Shown: positions 56,517-64,000 of the stretch, in pieces
Position numbering within the stretch: position 1 is the first letter of the stretch
Layout of the letters: each line of letters opens with the position of its first letter
Position numbers and translations under genes: made by a program
Source of the DNA: Flavobacterium poyangense
GTDB lineage: Bacteria; Bacteroidota; Bacteroidia; Flavobacteriales; Flavobacteriaceae
Assembly (NCBI RefSeq): GCF_011751075.1
Contig: NZ_JAALLN010000015.1
Span: 1 to 64,000, forward strand
DNA: 64,000 nt
Reading direction: 5' to 3'
Notes under the pieces: generated by a model
What the model saw: only the letters and a program-made list of their open reading frames with translations
Told to the model about the DNA's origin: nothing
The model's database searches: none

Positions 56517-59500
56517 TTAAAATAAATCAACCATTGAATCCATATCTTCGGATACATTCGCATGAAAGGCATCTGATGTGTCCTCTTTTTTATCAAGCAT
56601 ATTTTCTACTAACATTTTCACGTTCGGAAACTGAAACAAATCCAATAGTTTTAATTCGATATCTAAATCTTTCTTGATTATTTTTGTCACTTTGACAATG
56701 GAAAGCGAGTTCAATCCGATTTCGAAAAAATTATCCGTTACTCCGACTTTACCTTCGTTTTCAGGCGTCATTCCGTTAATAATGGCTAAAATTTTCTCTT
56801 CAAGTTCGTTCTCCGGAGCTACATACGTTTTTAGAGCAACATCACTTCCGGTAACATCCGGCAATGCTTTTCTGTTTACTTTACCATTGGAAGTCAGCGG
56901 CAATTCTTTCAAAAAAACAAAGTAACTCGGGATCATATAATCGGGTATCTTACTCAATAAAAAATTGCGGAGCTCTGACTTGTCAATATCCAAGGCCGAT
57001 ACCAGATAAGCCACTAACAGTTTCTCTCCGTTACGCTCTTTTACATCAACAACTACTTGTTTTACATCTTCTGAATAATCTAAAATAGAATACTCTATAT
57101 CCCCCAGTTCTATCCTAAAACCACGAATCTTTACCTGTTGGTCTTTCCTGCCTAAATACGCAATGTTACCGTCTGCCAGCCAACAAGCCAAATCTCCCGA
57201 ATCGTACAATCGTTCTCCTGCTGTAAATGGATTTGGTATAAACTTTTTATCGGTTAGTTCCGGAAGGTTTAAATACCCCCTTGCCAAACCGGATCCGGCT
57301 ACATATAATTCGCCTGTAACACCAATTGGAACCATATTCTTATGAGCGTCTAAGATGTAGCAGTTCAAAGTTGGTATTGGCTTACCAATATTAGATTGCT
57401 CAGAGCGCATCTCTTTCTCGCCTATTTCTTTGAATGTTACATGCACAGTAGTTTCTGTTATGCCGTACATGTTAATTAATTTTGTATCCGGATATTTTTT
57501 ATGCCAGTCCAACAACAAGGATGGTGTTAAAGCTTCACCGCCAAATATGACATATCTGAGTGTATCGCATTTCTTTTCGGCTACCGACTCATTATTGATT
57601 AAATTATAAAAAGAGGAAGGTGTCTGATTTAATATTGTTACCGATTGCTCTTGCAACAATTCTAAAAATGCCGGTGTGTCTTTGGCAATCAATTTAGGTA
57701 CTACAACTAACTTTCCTCCAAACAGCAATGCGCCATATATTTCCCAAACAGAAAAATCAAAGGCATAGGAATGAAACATTGTCCAGACATCATTTTCACT
57801 AAAATCAAACAACGATTGATCGGTAAAAAATAAACGAACCACATTTTTATGTTCCAGTAATGTCCCTTTAGGATTTCCTGTTGTTCCTGAAGTATAAATA
57901 ACATAGATTAAATCATCGGGAGAATTTACCGGTACAGGATTTAAACCGGAATACTGATTCCTGTTTTCATAAAACAATTCCAATTCGGTAGCATCAATAA
58001 CCAGTTTACTATCGCTGTCCTTTTCAATGTATTCAATTCTATCTTGTGGATTAGCAGGATCAATAGGCACATAAGCACCTCCCGATTTTAAAATTCCTAA
58101 AATCGAAATGATCATTTTCTCGCTGCGTTCCAGTTTGATTCCAACTAAATCATCCGGTTGTATCGCGTAATTTTCTTTTAAATAATGCGCCAATTGATTG
58201 GCTTGTTCATTAAGTTCCGCATATGTTAATTGAACCTCTTCAAAAACAACCGCCAAATTATCCGGTGTTTTCGCTGCCTGCTCTTCAAATAAAGCAACAA
58301 TGGTCTTCTCTTTTGGATATCCCACATTTGTATCGTTAAAATCAAACAATAATTGTTGTTTTTCTGCAGCGGTCAAATAATCTATTTCCTCAATAAATAC
58401 TTCTGGCTGTGCTAAAGATTGAGTAGAAAAAACATCAAAATGATAAAATATTCGTTCAATTAACGCCGCGTCATAAATAGCTGTATTGTACTCGATATTT
58501 AACTCCAGTTGCTTATTTGATTCCGAAAAATTAAAACTGATATCAAATTGAGAAGTCTTTTTGCGGAGATCCAATTTTTCAAAAGTAAGATTGTCGGCTT
58601 CCTCTTTTTTACTTCCCAAATTAAGTGCCGATTGATTTTGATACACCACCATCACATCAAATAAAACAGAACGTTTTATATCTCTTTTCAGGTTCAGTTT
58701 TCCCACCAATTCATCAAACGAATACATTTGATGCTCATTTGCTGCCATCAAATTGTTTTTCTCTGTTTGCAGAAGATCAGCAAAGGTGTTTTTCTCCTCA
58801 AACTGGGTTCTTATTGCTAAGGTATTTACATAAAGACCAATCTGATTTTCTAAATCGGGATGTTCTCTTCCTGCAATTGGAGTCCCCACTATAATATCGT
58901 CCTGACCGGAATAACGGTATAATAACGCTTTGATCAGAGTCATTAAAGTGGTGAAAAAAGTCACTCCGTTTTCCTCAGAAAACAACTTCAATTTATCCGT
59001 AAGTACTTCCGAAAAGGTATAAGACAGCTCATCACCATCAAAAGTCTGAATTGGCGGTCTTTGTCTGGAACTTGGTAAAGTAAGAGCGGTTAAATCACCC
59101 GCAAATTTATCTACCCAATATTTTTCCGATTCTTTATATTTTTGACTTTGCTTCTCTGCTTCCAGCCATAATGCATAATCTTTATACTGAAAGGCAAGTG
59201 CCGGAACAACATGCTCTTTTCCTGCCAATAAACTATTGTAGCGCTCGACAATCTCAGAAACTATTAATTCCATAGACCATCCGTCACTTATAATATGGTG
59301 CATGCTCAGCAGAAAAACAAACTGCTTTTGAGCTATTTTAAGCAATGATACCCGAATAAGAGGCCCGTTTTCTAAATCAAAAGCTTCACTGTTTTTAAAA
59401 TCAAGATACTGTTCAACTCCCTGATTCGTATTGGCTTGAGCTGAAAAATCTAGTTCTTCTATAGTAAAATCTAGTTCCTTTACCGGCAGAATTACTTGTC

Positions 59501-59918
59501 TTACTTCTTGTGTTTCAGTGTCCGTTCTGAAAACAGTGCGAAGAATTTCATGTCGTTCAATAAGTTCCTTAAAAGATTTCTCAAAATAAACAGCATTCAA
59601 CTCTCCTGTTAATTTGGTAACAAAAGACATATTATAGGCTTGAGATCCGCCTTCAAACTGACTTAGCACCCACAATCTGTTTTGCGAAGACGTTAAAGGG
59701 TAACTCTCCATTAAAGTCGCCTTGGGTATAGCCTGATATTTTTTGAAACTTGTTTTTTGAAGTATCGTTCTTTTTAATTCTTCTTTATGTTCTTTCAGTA
59801 ATCCTAAAAGTGTATCATCAATCCCCTCAGTAGGAAGCTGACATAAAAGCTTGTCTTCTCTAACAGAAAGTTTTACGTTATTTTCAAGCAATTCTTCTAA
59901 TAGTAACTCTATGCTCAT
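56517..59918 (-). CDS. NRPS module: docking-C-A(Thr)-PCP
   Basis: 1133 residues. A TubC-type docking domain (residues 1-55) is followed by a C domain with HHIISDG, an A domain (YTSGTTGNPKG, MYGITETT, NGKVNRKAL) and a PCP. The code reads D-F-W-N-I-G-M-V-H, the remembered threonine code without mismatch. The PCP motif is unusual: EIGLNS instead of the usual ELGGNS, with the modified Ser retained near residue 1069. The gene overlaps the preceding PKS gene by four bases (ATGA), so the two are translationally coupled. It should join threonine to the ketide made by 59915-63145. The tail ends DSMVDLF. Confidence 0.95.
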   Translation of the reverse strand: MSIELLLEELLENNVKLSVREDKLLCQLPTEGIDDTLLGLLKEHKEELKRTILQKTSFKKYQAIPKATLMESYPLTSSQNRLWVLSQFEGGSQAYNMSFVTKLTGELNAVYFEKSFKELIERHEILRTVFRTDTETQEVRQVILPVKELDFTIEELDFSAQANTNQGVEQYLDFKNSEAFDLENGPLIRVSLLKIAQKQFVFLLSMHHIISDGWSMELIVSEIVERYNSLLAGKEHVVPALAFQYKDYALWLEAEKQSQKYKESEKYWVDKFAGDLTALTLPSSRQRPPIQTFDGDELSYTFSEVLTDKLKLFSEENGVTFFTTLMTLIKALLYRYSGQDDIIVGTPIAGREHPDLENQIGLYVNTLAIRTQFEEKNTFADLLQTEKNNLMAANEHQMYSFDELVGKLNLKRDIKRSVLFDVMVVYQNQSALNLGSKKEEADNLTFEKLDLRKKTSQFDISFNFSESNKQLELNIEYNTAIYDAALIERIFYHFDVFSTQSLAQPEVFIEEIDYLTAAEKQQLLFDFNDTNVGYPKEKTIVALFEEQAAKTPDNLAVVFEEVQLTYAELNEQANQLAHYLKENYAIQPDDLVGIKLERSEKMIISILGILKSGGAYVPIDPANPQDRIEYIEKDSDSKLVIDATELELFYENRNQYSGLNPVPVNSPDDLIYVIYTSGTTGNPKGTLLEHKNVVRLFFTDQSLFDFSENDVWTMFHSYAFDFSVWEIYGALLFGGKLVVVPKLIAKDTPAFLELLQEQSVTILNQTPSSFYNLINNESVAEKKCDTLRYVIFGGEALTPSLLLDWHKKYPDTKLINMYGITETTVHVTFKEIGEKEMRSEQSNIGKPIPTLNCYILDAHKNMVPIGVTGELYVAGSGLARGYLNLPELTDKKFIPNPFTAGERLYDSGDLACWLADGNIAYLGRKDQQVKIRGFRIELGDIEYSILDYSEDVKQVVVDVKERNGEKLLVAYLVSALDIDKSELRNFLLSKIPDYMIPSYFVFLKELPLTSNGKVNRKALPDVTGSDVALKTYVAPENELEEKILAIINGMTPENEGKVGVTDNFFEIGLNSLSIVKVTKIIKKDLDIELKLLDLFQFPNVKMLVENMLDKKEDTSDAFHANVSEDMDSMVDLF

Positions 59919-62900
59919 AGTTCAATAAAATTATTATCAACTGTATTATCTTCTATTTCAATAGATTCCACTAAGGCTCTAATCTTCATTTTTGACTCTA
60001 TTAAAACCGCCAGTTCTTTTATGGAAACACATTCTGACAGCTCTTTAAACTGCAATCCAATTTCAAATTCATCAGACAACTGAGTCAGTAGCTTAGTAGC
60101 CAACAGCGAATTTCCTCCCACTTCAAAATAATTATCCAATATCCCTACCGGATGATACCCTAAAACGGTTCCCCAATAAGCTGCAATCTCTTTTTCAATT
60201 GCTGTTTCAGGGGCTACGAATACCGAACTGACATTTCTCTTTTCATTAAATTTTACAAAATCAGCGGAAGCTTGTGCATCATCTGATAAAACCTCATCGT
60301 ATAATGCCTCAACCCTGCCGTTTATACTGTTTTGTGAAGGAAACAGCTTTTTAATATCGTTTATATACTGGGCATGTAAACGGTTCAAATCACTCAATAT
60401 CTCGTCTGAAATAGCATTGTCTGCGGTCAGTTGAATCTCGATTGACGTTCTAAGTCTGTCTTTTTGATATTTAGCGTTTGTATAATGATACGATTCTTTT
60501 AGTTCCTCAAAATCATCATGCCTGATATTGATTTTAGGTTTCCAAAACTTGTTTTTTGCAAAAACGTAACCGGGCATTGCAATTCGTTTTCCGGGATGAA
60601 CTTCAGGTAAATCAAACACTACCCCTTTTGAACAAAGCATCGCTTTTCCGGCATAAAATGCTGTTAGCGAATCACTTTTGGCCGATGGTCTGGGCAGGAA
60701 ACTCACCGTATTGATTTTACCGTTAAAAATAGATTTGATAAAAGACGACAAACCATTCCCCGGTCCTATTTCGATAAACACCGGATTTGAAAAATAAGCT
60801 GCGGCATTTTTTGCCGCCTGTAAAAACTTAACCGGCTGAATAAGCTGTTGCAGCCAGTATTCTTTAGAACAAAAGAATTTCTGTTCTACTTGTTTACCGC
60901 TATAAGTGGAGAAAATTACAGCGTCAAAATTTTTAAATTTCACCTCAGATAAAATGGCCTCATATTCCGCCAGAACCGCCTGCATCATTTGGGTATGATA
61001 GGCATGAGAAACTTTTAATTTTCTGTACGCCAAATTGTTTTGCTCCAACAAAAGAGCTTGTTGCGCAATGGCTTCTTTTGAACCACCGATAACAAGATTT
61101 TCCTCTGCATTAAATACACAAATGGTAATAGCATCCAACAATACTGCTTTTAATTGCTCCTCTGTAGTCTGCACCAAAAGCATGGCGCCTTCCGGCATGG
61201 CTCCCATCAATCTTCCACGGTGGTACACCAATTTTAAGGCATCTTCTACTGTGATACAGCCTGCTATGCAAGCCGCCACATACTCGCCTACGCTATGCCC
61301 GATAATCGCATTGGGTTTGATCCCGCTGCGCATTAATTCCCTGGTCAGGCAATATTCAACGATAAATAAACTTATCTGAGTGTTCTCTGTCTGATCTAAC
61401 ACAGTAGAATCTTCAGAAAAAATAATCTCTTTAAAGTCAACAGGAGACAGTGTTTTTAGATAGTCAAAACAATAGTCCATGTCTTTTCTAAAGGCGGCTA
61501 TACTCTGGTACAATGCCGATGCCATACCGGCATACTGGCTCCCTTGTCCCGGAAACATAAAAATGCTTTGCCCTGTCTGGTCGTAACCTTCATAACAGCC
61601 TTCCTGTTGCGCTCCGTTTAATTGTGCGGTCAATTCTTCTTTGTTTGTGTAAACAGCACTAAATCGGTAGGGCATCACCTTTCTTCCGTATACACTTGTA
61701 AATTCCAAATCAGCCAACGCTATATTCGAATGGGTACTAATATACCCAGCAATCTTTTGTTTTTGCAACTCCAAATTTTCCTGAGTCAAAGCAGATACGG
61801 CTACTACATAAGGTTGCTTATCGACATCTACCTGCACGGGTACGGGAGGTTGTTCTACAATCACATGAACATTGGTACCGCCCACTCCCAAAGAAGTGAT
61901 ACCGGCTCTTCGAAACTCAAAATGTTCCGGCCATATCGCATTCTGCACACTTACATAAAAAGGAGAAGTATTAAGCTGCAAAGCCGGATTTGGATCTGAG
62001 AAATTAATACTTGGTACTAAAACCCCTTTGTTAACACATAAAGCGGCTTTAATAATAGAAGCAATTCCCGCAGCAGCATCCAAATGACCAATATTGCTCT
62101 TTACCGAACCAATGGCACAATATTGCTTGTCTTGGGTAAACTCCCGAAAAGCTTCTGTAAGAGCAGCCACTTCAATCGGATCCCCGATAAAGGTACCTGT
62201 ACCATGAGCCTCAATCATCCCGATGGTTTCCGGGTTGATATCTGCAATTGACAGAGCTTCCAAAATTACGTCCCGCTGAAAATCTGTACTTGGCGTTGTA
62301 TACCCCTGTTTGTTTGCTCCGTCATTATTGGTTGCAGTTCCTTTAATCAAGGCATAAATATGATCTTTGTCTCTCACGGCCTCTGTGGCTCTTTTTAAAA
62401 CAATAGAACCTACACCATCTCCGCCAATGGTTCCGCTCGCTTTACTGTCAAAAGGACGGCATACTCCGTCTTTTGAGTAAATGGATTCCGGTGTATGGAT
62501 ATACCCTATCTTTTCATCTGAATCAAAACAAACACCTCCGGCCAAAGCCATATCACACTCAAAATTCAGCAAACTCTGACAGGCCAGATGAACCGCCAAT
62601 AAGGAAGTCGAACAGGCAGTCTGTACACTCATTGCAGGACCTGTCAGGTTTAATTTATACGAAATCCAGGTCGCCAGAAAATCTTTTTCGTTTAAGATTC
62701 GATACAACAACAAATCATTTTGTTCATTAAGCGGTATCGTTTTTAAAACGCTCATCAAATAGGAATTGGTAGACATTCCGCAAAAATTCCCAACAGAAGC
62801 TTCCAGACGATTTACATCATAACCGGCATCTTCAATCGCATGCCAGCTTGCTTGCAACAGTAATCGTATTTGCGGATCCATAATAGTCGCTTCGCTATTG

Positions 62901-63145
62901 GATAAGCCAAAAAAGTCAGCATCGAAATATTTCGCATCACTTAACTTTGAACTTGCATTAACAAAACGTTTGTGATTTATTATATCTCCTGAAGCGCCCG
63001 AAGCCTTAATTTCTTCTTCAGTAGCTTTATGGATACTATTTACGCCCGCAATCAGGTTTTGCCAATATTCTTCTATATTTTTAGCATCAGGAAAGCGTCC
63101 CGCCATTCCTATAATCGCTATGTCATTTTCGTTAATTTGTGTCAT
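59915..63145 (-). CDS. PKS module: KS-AT(malonyl)-ACP
   Basis: 1076 residues from the ATG at 63145. I prefer this to an ATG at 63187, which would overlap the upstream gene by 26 bp and add 14 residues before the usual KS start. The KS has Cys178 (QTACSTSL), EAHGTGT and SNIGHLD. The AT is intact, with FMFPGQGSQ, GHSVGEY (Ser near 618) and HAYH, pointing to malonyl-CoA. The ACP (EVGGNS) has its Ser near 1012. A linker of about 100 residues before the ACP has no ketoreductase motifs. It should extend the residue loaded by the methyltransferase-containing NRPS at the right edge by one ketide. The tail ends NNFIEL, acidic, and the next protein begins with a docking domain. Confidence 0.94.
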   Translation of the reverse strand: MTQINENDIAIIGMAGRFPDAKNIEEYWQNLIAGVNSIHKATEEEIKASGASGDIINHKRFVNASSKLSDAKYFDADFFGLSNSEATIMDPQIRLLLQASWHAIEDAGYDVNRLEASVGNFCGMSTNSYLMSVLKTIPLNEQNDLLLYRILNEKDFLATWISYKLNLTGPAMSVQTACSTSLLAVHLACQSLLNFECDMALAGGVCFDSDEKIGYIHTPESIYSKDGVCRPFDSKASGTIGGDGVGSIVLKRATEAVRDKDHIYALIKGTATNNDGANKQGYTTPSTDFQRDVILEALSIADINPETIGMIEAHGTGTFIGDPIEVAALTEAFREFTQDKQYCAIGSVKSNIGHLDAAAGIASIIKAALCVNKGVLVPSINFSDPNPALQLNTSPFYVSVQNAIWPEHFEFRRAGITSLGVGGTNVHVIVEQPPVPVQVDVDKQPYVVAVSALTQENLELQKQKIAGYISTHSNIALADLEFTSVYGRKVMPYRFSAVYTNKEELTAQLNGAQQEGCYEGYDQTGQSIFMFPGQGSQYAGMASALYQSIAAFRKDMDYCFDYLKTLSPVDFKEIIFSEDSTVLDQTENTQISLFIVEYCLTRELMRSGIKPNAIIGHSVGEYVAACIAGCITVEDALKLVYHRGRLMGAMPEGAMLLVQTTEEQLKAVLLDAITICVFNAEENLVIGGSKEAIAQQALLLEQNNLAYRKLKVSHAYHTQMMQAVLAEYEAILSEVKFKNFDAVIFSTYSGKQVEQKFFCSKEYWLQQLIQPVKFLQAAKNAAAYFSNPVFIEIGPGNGLSSFIKSIFNGKINTVSFLPRPSAKSDSLTAFYAGKAMLCSKGVVFDLPEVHPGKRIAMPGYVFAKNKFWKPKINIRHDDFEELKESYHYTNAKYQKDRLRTSIEIQLTADNAISDEILSDLNRLHAQYINDIKKLFPSQNSINGRVEALYDEVLSDDAQASADFVKFNEKRNVSSVFVAPETAIEKEIAAYWGTVLGYHPVGILDNYFEVGGNSLLATKLLTQLSDEFEIGLQFKELSECVSIKELAVLIESKMKIRALVESIEIEDNTVDNNFIEL

Positions 63146-63161
63146 GTTTTCCAACTTAATC

Positions 63162-64000
63162 TCAATTAATTTTATTTGCCCGTGCATTTCTTCTGGCCGC
63201 TCCTTTATTCACCGCTTTTTTAATCGCATTCTCGCTATCACTATTCGTGCTTTCACTCATCGCATTCTGAATTAATTTTGCTTGCTGCGGAATGGTAGGA
63301 TTGCGGAAAAGTTCAATCAATGAAAAGACTGTATTGAATTCTTTTTGCATTTTTTCATGCAACAAAACAATTTCGATGGAGTTACCTCCCGCTTCAAAAA
63401 TGCTGACATGGTACGGGATATTCTCTTTTTTCAGCACTTCACACCAAATGCGATAAATATCTAATTCTAATTGGTTATTAAGTGTAAACACCTCGTTTGT
63501 TGCCGCTTTCTGAGGTTGAATCTCTTTTAATTTGACCATGTTTACCTTTCCATTTTCCATTAGAGGAATAGAAGGCACCAGGGTAATATCTTTAGGACTC
63601 ATATAATCCGGAAGCATTTTAGCAAGGAAATCTCTAATAGATTTTTCATTTACCTGTGTCCCGAAATTTGGTGATTCTTTTACATTTTGCTTTGCTGAAA
63701 AATTAGGGTTAACAGCATACAGCATATACGTATTATCTTCATTTTGTGTAGTGGCATCACTCATTACCAACTCATCAACAGTAAGATCATATCCTTTTTC
63801 CTGAAGTAAACTTACAATGCTGTTCAAATTACTGTCTCCATCCACTTCTACTGCAAGCTGATGTATCATTGGCCAATGTTCAGCTCTAATACCTTCTAAT
63901 ACGAGGCATTCACTCTTTTCGGCATCCACTTTTAATAAATCAATTGATTGTATAGTAAGATCATCAATTACATCTGAAATTGTGGTTAGCTGACATTCTA
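63162..64000 (-). CDS. NRPS, 3' part: FkbM-type methyltransferase, A-domain tail and PCP; runs off right edge
   Basis: The frame stays open to the window edge, so a GTG at 63929 is not the start. The first visible residues (ending SIDLLKVDAEKSE, then LVLEGI and VEVDG) match the C-terminal half of an FkbM-family methyltransferase, the form often built into NRPS A domains. After YMLYAV comes the C-terminal piece of an adenylation domain (LPDYMSP, then MENGKVNMVKL, the A10 motif with its Lys). A PCP with EAGGNS follows, then a basic tail (KKAVNKGAARR). The order suggests an A domain interrupted by a methyltransferase, so the amino acid would be methylated on the line. It feeds the KS-AT-ACP protein whose gene starts 16 bp later. 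The substrate code is outside the window. Confidence 0.88.
   Translation of the reverse strand, partial: ECQLTTISDVIDDLTIQSIDLLKVDAEKSECLVLEGIRAEHWPMIHQLAVEVDGDSNLNSIVSLLQEKGYDLTVDELVMSDATTQNEDNTYMLYAVNPNFSAKQNVKESPNFGTQVNEKSIRDFLAKMLPDYMSPKDITLVPSIPLMENGKVNMVKLKEIQPQKAATNEVFTLNNQLELDIYRIWCEVLKKENIPYHVSIFEAGGNSIEIVLLHEKMQKEFNTVFSLIELFRNPTIPQQAKLIQNAMSESTNSDSENAIKKAVNKGAARRNARANKIN

Noticed and set aside
35687..63145. Ketoreductase domains in the PKS proteins
   Set aside because: No nucleotide-binding glycine motif or SYN-type catalytic motif was seen between the AT region and the ACPs.
63146..63187. Start of the PKS gene at the ATG at 63187
   Set aside because: It would overlap the upstream gene by 26 bp and add residues not typical of KS N-termini. 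The ATG at 63145 fits the MTxx...IAIIG pattern of the sister proteins.
16780..63929. Many open frames of 60-150 codons on the plus strand and in other minus frames
   Set aside because: They lie inside the NRPS/PKS genes, recur at the same place in duplicated modules and have no recognisable domains, so they are shadows of the real frames.
63162..63929. A complete 255-codon gene starting with GTG at 63929
   Set aside because: The frame is open and clearly homologous (SIDLLK before VDAEKSE) up to the window edge, so the gene starts beyond it.
16780..64000. Siderophore biosynthesis as a firm call
   Set aside because: A TonB receptor and a PvdE-like exporter are suggestive, but no ornithine hydroxylase, catechol or other metal-ligand gene lies in the window.

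Overview
The window looks like DNA from a low-GC member of the Bacteroidota, probably Flavobacteriaceae. The evidence is the AT-rich sequence, the 'outer membrane beta-barrel' type TonB-receptor proteins, the Ser-Gln/Ala-Gln signal-peptide ends, and the codon use. Every convincing gene lies on the minus strand, so the operon is read from the right edge towards the left. Nearly the whole window is one very large hybrid NRPS/PKS gene cluster, cut at both ends. I do not recognise the product.

From right to left (order of transcription and probably of synthesis): a cut NRPS with an FkbM-type methyltransferase, A-domain tail and PCP (63162-64000); KS-AT-ACP (59915-63145); C-A(Thr)-PCP (56517-59918); KS-AT-ACP (53455-56505); C-A(Ser)-PCP (50108-53455); KS-pseudoAT-ACP-C-A(Gly)-PCP-C-A(Gly)-PCP (41290-50094); KS-pseudoAT-ACP-C-A(Orn-like)-PCP (35687-41278); a TonB-dependent receptor (33264-35648); and a giant five-module NRPS with a terminal thioesterase (16780-33174), whose codes read basic-like, Ala/Gly, basic-like, branched-chain and Ala/Gly. 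Specificity calls come from ten-residue codes read by eye against codes recalled from the literature. The gaps between these genes are tiny or overlapping, except around the TonB receptor gene.

Downstream of the giant NRPS is a support block: a plug-less outer-membrane barrel protein, a small secreted NTF2-like protein, a type II thioesterase and a cyclic-peptide-type ABC exporter. A second NRPS piece, C-A(Gly)-PCP-C (7494-11954), follows.

Two exported proteins (2610-7131) then sit between two mirrored simple-repeat arrays: a membrane-anchored alpha/beta-hydrolase, and a DJ-1/PfpI domain fused to a serine-hydrolase fold that has lost its catalytic residues. At the left edge another NRPS begins with only the second half of a C domain and an A domain with a Phe/Tyr-like code.

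The strongest oddities are: two KS modules whose acyltransferase regions are shrunken and lack the catalytic Ser, next to two with intact malonyl-type ATs; no visible ketoreductase, dehydratase or epimerase; mosaic duplications inside the giant NRPS; two classes of short C-terminal tails that may guide protein order; and the repeat-flanked two-gene cassette. No tRNA, rRNA, CRISPR array, transposase, regulator, MbtH protein or phosphopantetheinyl transferase was seen.
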